54,144 nucleotides of DNA from Kocuria subflava (GTDB taxonomy: Bacteria > Actinomycetota > Actinomycetes > Actinomycetales > Micrococcaceae), in the NCBI RefSeq assembly GCF_012163155.1, contig NZ_JAAVUN010000019.1:1-54144 (forward strand), read 5' to 3'. Position 1 is the stretch's first letter. The number at the start of each line of letters is the position of its first letter. This document shows positions 50,438-54,144 of this stretch, one piece after another. Under the pieces are notes generated by a model. It searched no databases. It saw only the letters and a program-made list of their open reading frames with translations, and was not told the origin of the DNA. Position numbers and translations under genes: made by a program.

Positions 50438-52936
50438 ATCGTTGCCCCACGTGACCCCAACTCTGCATCCGAGCATCAGTCGGAGCTTGCGGATGAACTC
50501 TTGGCCCCCGCCCAGGACTCTGCGAACCAGGCCGAGTATGACGTCCAGTACGGCGGTGCCGCGGAATCGGGCACCCCGGGTGAAGCTGCAGGCGCCGGGG
50601 ACAAGGGCTACCAGCGGAATGGGGACTCGGAGGCCAAGGCCGCACAGGAAGCGGCGTTGGAGGATGAGGAGCTCCTCCAGGCGGTACGAGCCGGTGACGA
50701 GGCCTCGTACGGCCTGCTCTACGAACGGCACCGCTCCACTGCCTTGAACGTGGCACGGATGCACACCCGCAACGTGCACGACGCCGAAGATCTGGTCTCG
50801 GAGGCTTTTGCCAAGGTCCTCTCCGTGATCCGCAAGGGTGGTGGGCCGCAGAAGTTCATGCGCAGTTACCTGGTCACCACCATCGGACGCCTGGCTGTTG
50901 ACCATGCCATCGCAACCGGCAAGGTGCAGCCCGTTGCAGAAGACGCCGATCTGGACCAGCCGCAGGAATTCAACGACGTCCTGGTCAAGCAATGCGACTC
51001 CGTGGCGGTGGCCACGGCCTACGCCTCCTTGCCTGAGCGGTGGCAGGCGGTGCTGTGGCACACCGAGGTCGAGGAGATGAAGCCGCAGGCCGTGGCTGGT
51101 GTTCTGGGGATGACCCCCAATGCTGTTTCGGCCTTGGCCAAGCGCGCCCGGGAAGGGTTACAGGCGGCTTATCTGCAGGCGCAGGTTTCCCATGCAGCAA
51201 CTGATGCCTGTCCTGAGATGGCAGGGGATCTTGGTGCGTTCGTCCGCGGCAGTTTGGGCTCACGTGCCCGGCGTGCGGTCCAGCAGCACCTGGACGAGTG
51301 CCCCCGCTGCACTGCTGAATATCTTCAGCTGCAGGACACCGGTGTGGGGATGCGGACCTGGATTCTTCCTGCTCTGGCTGCCTTGCCGTTGTGGGGCACC
51401 GAGTCCAAGGTTCTGGCCGCTCTCATGGTTTCCGGTGCCGGTGGAGGCGCTGCTGGGGGCTCGGCAGCAGCTCAGGCGGCAGGTGCGGCCTCCGCGGATG
51501 CCGCCACCACGGGGGCGGGTACGTCTGAGTCTTCCGTTGGTGCAGGCAGTGACCTGACCGGCTCGTCCGCCCAGGCGGCAGCGGCAGGCTCAGCCGTGTC
51601 CAGCAACGGACCGTCCTCCGGTGGCAGCGGCTCCGGTGCCGGTGGCATTGTGGCCGGCGCCGGTGCGGGCATCGGACTGAAGATCGCCGTGGGTGCAGTG
51701 GCTGCATCAGCAGCTGTGGCACTGGTGGGGGTGGGGGTTTCCACCCTGGTCCAGGATGACGGCACCAACAACGCCACCACCTTGGGCGGTTTGCCGTTCC
51801 CCGCCAATGGCGAGGCCCCTACCGACCAACAGGCAGGTGCTCCGGCGGGGGAGTCGGCATCGCCTGCCTCCGGCGCCGGGTCCGCCGAGGACCGGTCCGG
51901 GCCCTCGGATGCGCAGGTGCGCGCCGTGGATGACGAAACCTCCGGTCAACCACGCTTCATCACGGCCTTTGACCGCATGCAGAACGACCTCGCGCGTTCG
52001 CAGGCCCGGAACGACGACGGCGCTGCCAACGGTTCGGTGACGGCAGGATCTGCGGATTCCGGCCGTTTTCCGGCCCCCAATCAGCGCGGCCCCTGGGCGC
52101 CACCGGTTCAGGAGACGTATCAGGGCCAGCAGTCTTGGCAGTCGGGCCAGTATTCACAGTCGAGCCAATCATCGCAGTCCGGCCAATCGTCACAGTCCGG
52201 CCAATCGTCACAGCCTGGTCGATACTCGCAGTCCCGTCCGTCTGCCCAGCAGCCCGGTGGGAGTTGGAGCACACCGTTGGCACCCGTGGCCCCAGCCCAG
52301 CCGCAGGCGCCATCGCAGCCGCAGGCACCTGCTCAACCCCAGGTGCCGGCTCAGCCACAGGTTCCGGTGGCGCCGGTGTCTCCGCCGGCCACCACCCCGA
52401 CGTCGCCGGGAACCACCACTCCGGTGGCGCCCACCGCTCCGGCCACGGATGGAACAGTGGACCCGGGCGACAACCAGGGATCGGTCCTGGGCACACCGGC
52501 TGACTCCACTGAAGACAACCAGAACTCCAGTGGGGCTCCGCTCTACGCACCCGCCAACTCGCCGGTCACAGCACCGCTGCCCATGGACGGGAGCACGGAT
52601 TCAGCTCCTGCCCCGCAACCGGAGCCGGCCAACACAACCGAGCCAACCACTGCACCAGAACCAACCACCGCACCAGAACCGGCCACCACGCCAAGTTCAG
52701 AGCCGGATCCCACTGCAGATCCCGGCACCACCACGGACACCGGCACCGCGCCGGAAAACACAGGTGACCCCCAACCCACGGACGGCACCACAACCGAACC
52801 CGTGGACCAGGCCACCGGCCCTCGGGATGCCCCGGCCGTGGATCCGGGCCAGTGGGAGAACACCACCCCCGGACAGGGTGTCGGACCTGGCGGTCTGTGG
52901 ATCTGGACGGAGCGCGGTTGGGTGCGCCTGGCATGA
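50438..52936 (+). CDS. ECF sigma factor fused to zinc-finger anti-sigma, membrane helix and exported Ser/Gln/Pro-rich tail
   Basis: Residues are numbered from a TTG at 50501. Sigma region 2 covers ~55-125 (AVRAGDEASYGLLYERHRST, NVHDAEDLVSEAFAKVLSVI) and region 4 ~172-227 (SLPERWQAVLWHTEVEEMKP, VLGMTPNAVSALAKRARE). A zf-HC2 anti-sigma finger follows (DACPEM ... QQHLDECPRCTAEYL, ~235-275), then Ala/Gly/Ser-rich sequence, a membrane helix (~390-417, KIAVGAVAASAAVALVGVGV) and ~390 exported residues with 18-bp-encoded SQSGQ repeats, Pro/Thr-rich runs and a final GGLWIWTERGWVRLA. The TTG has no ribosome site. The strong AGGAGGAGG (50422-50430) sits seven bases before an in-frame ATC at 50438, giving 832 residues, so I extend to there. 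Confidence 0.82.
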   Translation: MVAPRDPNSASEHQSELADELLAPAQDSANQAEYDVQYGGAAESGTPGEAAGAGDKGYQRNGDSEAKAAQEAALEDEELLQAVRAGDEASYGLLYERHRSTALNVARMHTRNVHDAEDLVSEAFAKVLSVIRKGGGPQKFMRSYLVTTIGRLAVDHAIATGKVQPVAEDADLDQPQEFNDVLVKQCDSVAVATAYASLPERWQAVLWHTEVEEMKPQAVAGVLGMTPNAVSALAKRAREGLQAAYLQAQVSHAATDACPEMAGDLGAFVRGSLGSRARRAVQQHLDECPRCTAEYLQLQDTGVGMRTWILPALAALPLWGTESKVLAALMVSGAGGGAAGGSAAAQAAGAASADAATTGAGTSESSVGAGSDLTGSSAQAAAAGSAVSSNGPSSGGSGSGAGGIVAGAGAGIGLKIAVGAVAASAAVALVGVGVSTLVQDDGTNNATTLGGLPFPANGEAPTDQQAGAPAGESASPASGAGSAEDRSGPSDAQVRAVDDETSGQPRFITAFDRMQNDLARSQARNDDGAANGSVTAGSADSGRFPAPNQRGPWAPPVQETYQGQQSWQSGQYSQSSQSSQSGQSSQSGQSSQPGRYSQSRPSAQQPGGSWSTPLAPVAPAQPQAPSQPQAPAQPQVPAQPQVPVAPVSPPATTPTSPGTTTPVAPTAPATDGTVDPGDNQGSVLGTPADSTEDNQNSSGAPLYAPANSPVTAPLPMDGSTDSAPAPQPEPANTTEPTTAPEPTTAPEPATTPSSEPDPTADPGTTTDTGTAPENTGDPQPTDGTTTEPVDQATGPRDAPAVDPGQWENTTPGQGVGPGGLWIWTERGWVRLA
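52124..52234 (+). repeat. 18-bp tandem repeats in the tail of the sigma fusion gene
   Basis: Five 18-base units begin at 52145, 52163, 52181, 52199 and 52217 (type GGCCAATCGTCACAGTCC), preceded by a degenerate 21-base copy at 52124. They encode Gly/Ser-Gln-(Ser/Tyr)-Ser-Gln-Ser hexapeptides. Units three and four are nearly identical, which points to recent duplication. Confidence 0.85.
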
Positions 52937-53112
52937 CCGCCGTGGCCCGGGGCCCATGTGGCGGGCAGAACCAGCACACGCAGTTTGCTGAGAGAATCAT
53001 CCATGTTCCCTTCAACTCCGCCCAGCAAGCGGGCCGGTCCGGAACACAACCCCGCCTCAGATGGTTGCTGATCACAGAAGGTTCGGCACAACCCCAAGGA
53101 TGACTCCACACC

Positions 53113-54003
53113 ATGCATCGACATTTCAACGGTCTGAAAACCGTGACCCTGCTGGGCGGCATGTGGCTGCTGTTGTTGGCCATCGGTTACGGCGTGGCCG
53201 TTGCTGCCAACAACTCGGTGTTCATCTTCCTGTTCGCCCTGATCGGGCTGGGCACCACGGCCTACAGCTACTGGAACAGCGACAAAATTGCGTTGAAGTC
53301 GATGCGCGCCGTCCCCGTTTCCGAGCAGCAGGCACCCGATCTGTACCGGATCGTCCGGGAGCTCTCCAACCAGGCCGGGCAGCCCATGCCGCGGCTCTAC
53401 ATCTCACCCACCATGAGCCCCAATGCCTTTGCCACAGGCCGCAACCCGGACAATGCTGCAGTGTGTTGCACGGAGGGGATCATGCAGCTGCTGGACGAGC
53501 GTGAACTGCGCGGTGTCCTGGGCCATGAACTGATGCACGTCTACAACCGGGACATCCTGACCTCCTCCGTGGCGGCGGCCATTGCCGGGGTGATCACCTC
53601 GGTGGCGCAGATGTTGCAGTTCGCTGCGATTTTTGGTGGCCGCGGCGGAGACAGCCGTAACAACCCCATTGCGGGGTTGGCCATTGCCTTCCTGGCACCG
53701 GTGGCGGCCACGGTCATTCAGCTGGCCATTTCCCGGACCCGCGAGTACGACGCCGATGAAGACGGTGCCAAGCTCACCGGTGACCCGCTGGCCCTGGCCA
53801 GCGCGCTGAACAAGATCGAGAACGGTGTCAACGCCCGTCCCTTGAGCCCCAATGACCAGAAGGTGGTCAACACGTCTTCCATGATGATCGCCAACCCGTT
53901 CGCCGGGCGCGGGATGTCCAACCTGTTCCGTACGCACCCGCCCACGGCGGACCGCATCGCCCGTCTGCAGAACATGGCCCGCGGGGGTCACACCGAGCGC
54001 TGA
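53113..54003 (+). CDS. htpX: M48 family zinc metalloprotease HtpX
   Basis: A 296-residue membrane protease that degrades misfolded membrane proteins. Two N-terminal membrane segments ([38 protein letters not shown]) precede the zinc motif [14 protein letters not shown] (HExxH). Two more hydrophobic segments follow, then the third zinc ligand in [28 protein letters not shown] closes the M48 domain. ATG 53113 has AAGGA 12 bases upstream. It is 176 bp downstream of the sigma fusion gene, possibly in the same stress-response group. Confidence 0.95.
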   Translation: MHRHFNGLKTVTLLGGMWLLLLAIGYGVAVAANNSVFIFLFALIGLGTTAYSYWNSDKIALKSMRAVPVSEQQAPDLYRIVRELSNQAGQPMPRLYISPTMSPNAFATGRNPDNAAVCCTEGIMQLLDERELRGVLGHELMHVYNRDILTSSVAAAIAGVITSVAQMLQFAAIFGGRGGDSRNNPIAGLAIAFLAPVAATVIQLAISRTREYDADEDGAKLTGDPLALASALNKIENGVNARPLSPNDQKVVNTSSMMIANPFAGRGMSNLFRTHPPTADRIARLQNMARGGHTER

Positions 54004-54144
54004 GCCGTACCCCCCCGGGACGCCGCACCGCAGCTACGTCACCTTGAACGACGACGACGGGGGGGGGGCCCCCGGCACGTGGGCCCCCCCCCCCGCCCGC
54101 GGGCGGGGGGGGGGGGGCGCTGACAACCCCGCAGGGGGGGCCGA
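54004..54144. other. Low-complexity G/C homopolymer tail of the window
   Basis: After the htpX stop the sequence soon becomes long runs of G or C (several of 9-14 bases between 54058 and 54140), unlike anything else in the window. It is most simply a contig end built from poor reads. No feature should be read from it. Confidence 0.7.

Overview
ORGANISM. The window looks like chromosome of a high-GC Gram-positive bacterium (Actinomycetota), most like the family Micrococcaceae. The reasons are the GC-rich coding, the many GTG starts, the System II cytochrome c genes (ResA/CcdA/ResB/CcsB), the set of menaquinone genes with a MenJ-type reductase and a polyprenyl diphosphate synthase, and an ECF sigma factor fused to its own zinc-finger/membrane tail. 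I cannot name the genus. The last ~100 bases are extreme G/C homopolymers and look like a contig end or assembly artefact. LAYOUT. (1) 1-6500: tail of an unidentified gene, a glutaredoxin-like protein, a DUF4442 hotdog protein (reverse), a phosphoglycerate-mutase-family protein, then the cytochrome c maturation run resA-ccdA-resB-ccsB ending at a strong hairpin. (2) 6500-9100: a small PLDc_N membrane protein, a TauE/SafE exporter divergent from a cysteine-free Rrf2 regulator, a large palindrome, and a DUF4229 protein. (3) 9100-12500: menB-menE-menA on the minus strand. (4) 12500-19500: a DUF222/HNH protein with GA repeats and an hrpB helicase gene split by an IS256-family element. (5) 19500-22100: a CitE-like lyase and L-lactate dehydrogenase. 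(6) 22100-27200: PutP symporter, GluQ-RS, an MBL-fold hydrolase and a PAP2 phosphatase, the last two overlapping tail to tail. (7) 27300-32950: menC, a PhoX phosphatase, menD. (8) 32950-37700: an AAHS-type MFS carrier that seems to lack TM5, and a polar amino acid ABC transporter with two tandem binding proteins. (9) 37850-42500: menF divergent from menG-menJ-polyprenyl synthase. (10) 42600-45370: an NSS amino acid transporter overlapping a 37-residue MetS-type subunit, then a decayed rarD. (11) 45380-54000: a divergent DUF6882-like/SseB-like pair, catalase, the sigma/anti-sigma fusion, and HtpX. HOW IT FITS. The main theme is respiration. Menaquinone synthesis (menF, D, C, E, B, A, G, J and the prenyl side-chain synthase) is scattered through the window, and the cytochrome c maturation genes would serve the respiratory chain the quinone feeds; no menH or recognisable menI is present. 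A second theme is recent gene decay: hrpB split by an IS, rarD with three lesions, and an MFS carrier with an internal deletion. A third is expansion of short in-frame tandem repeats (18-bp units in resB and the sigma gene, 6-bp units in the HNH gene). The best candidates for new biology are the sigma/zinc-finger/TM/exported-tail protein, which may start at a non-canonical AUC, and the divergent DUF6882-like/SseB-like pair.
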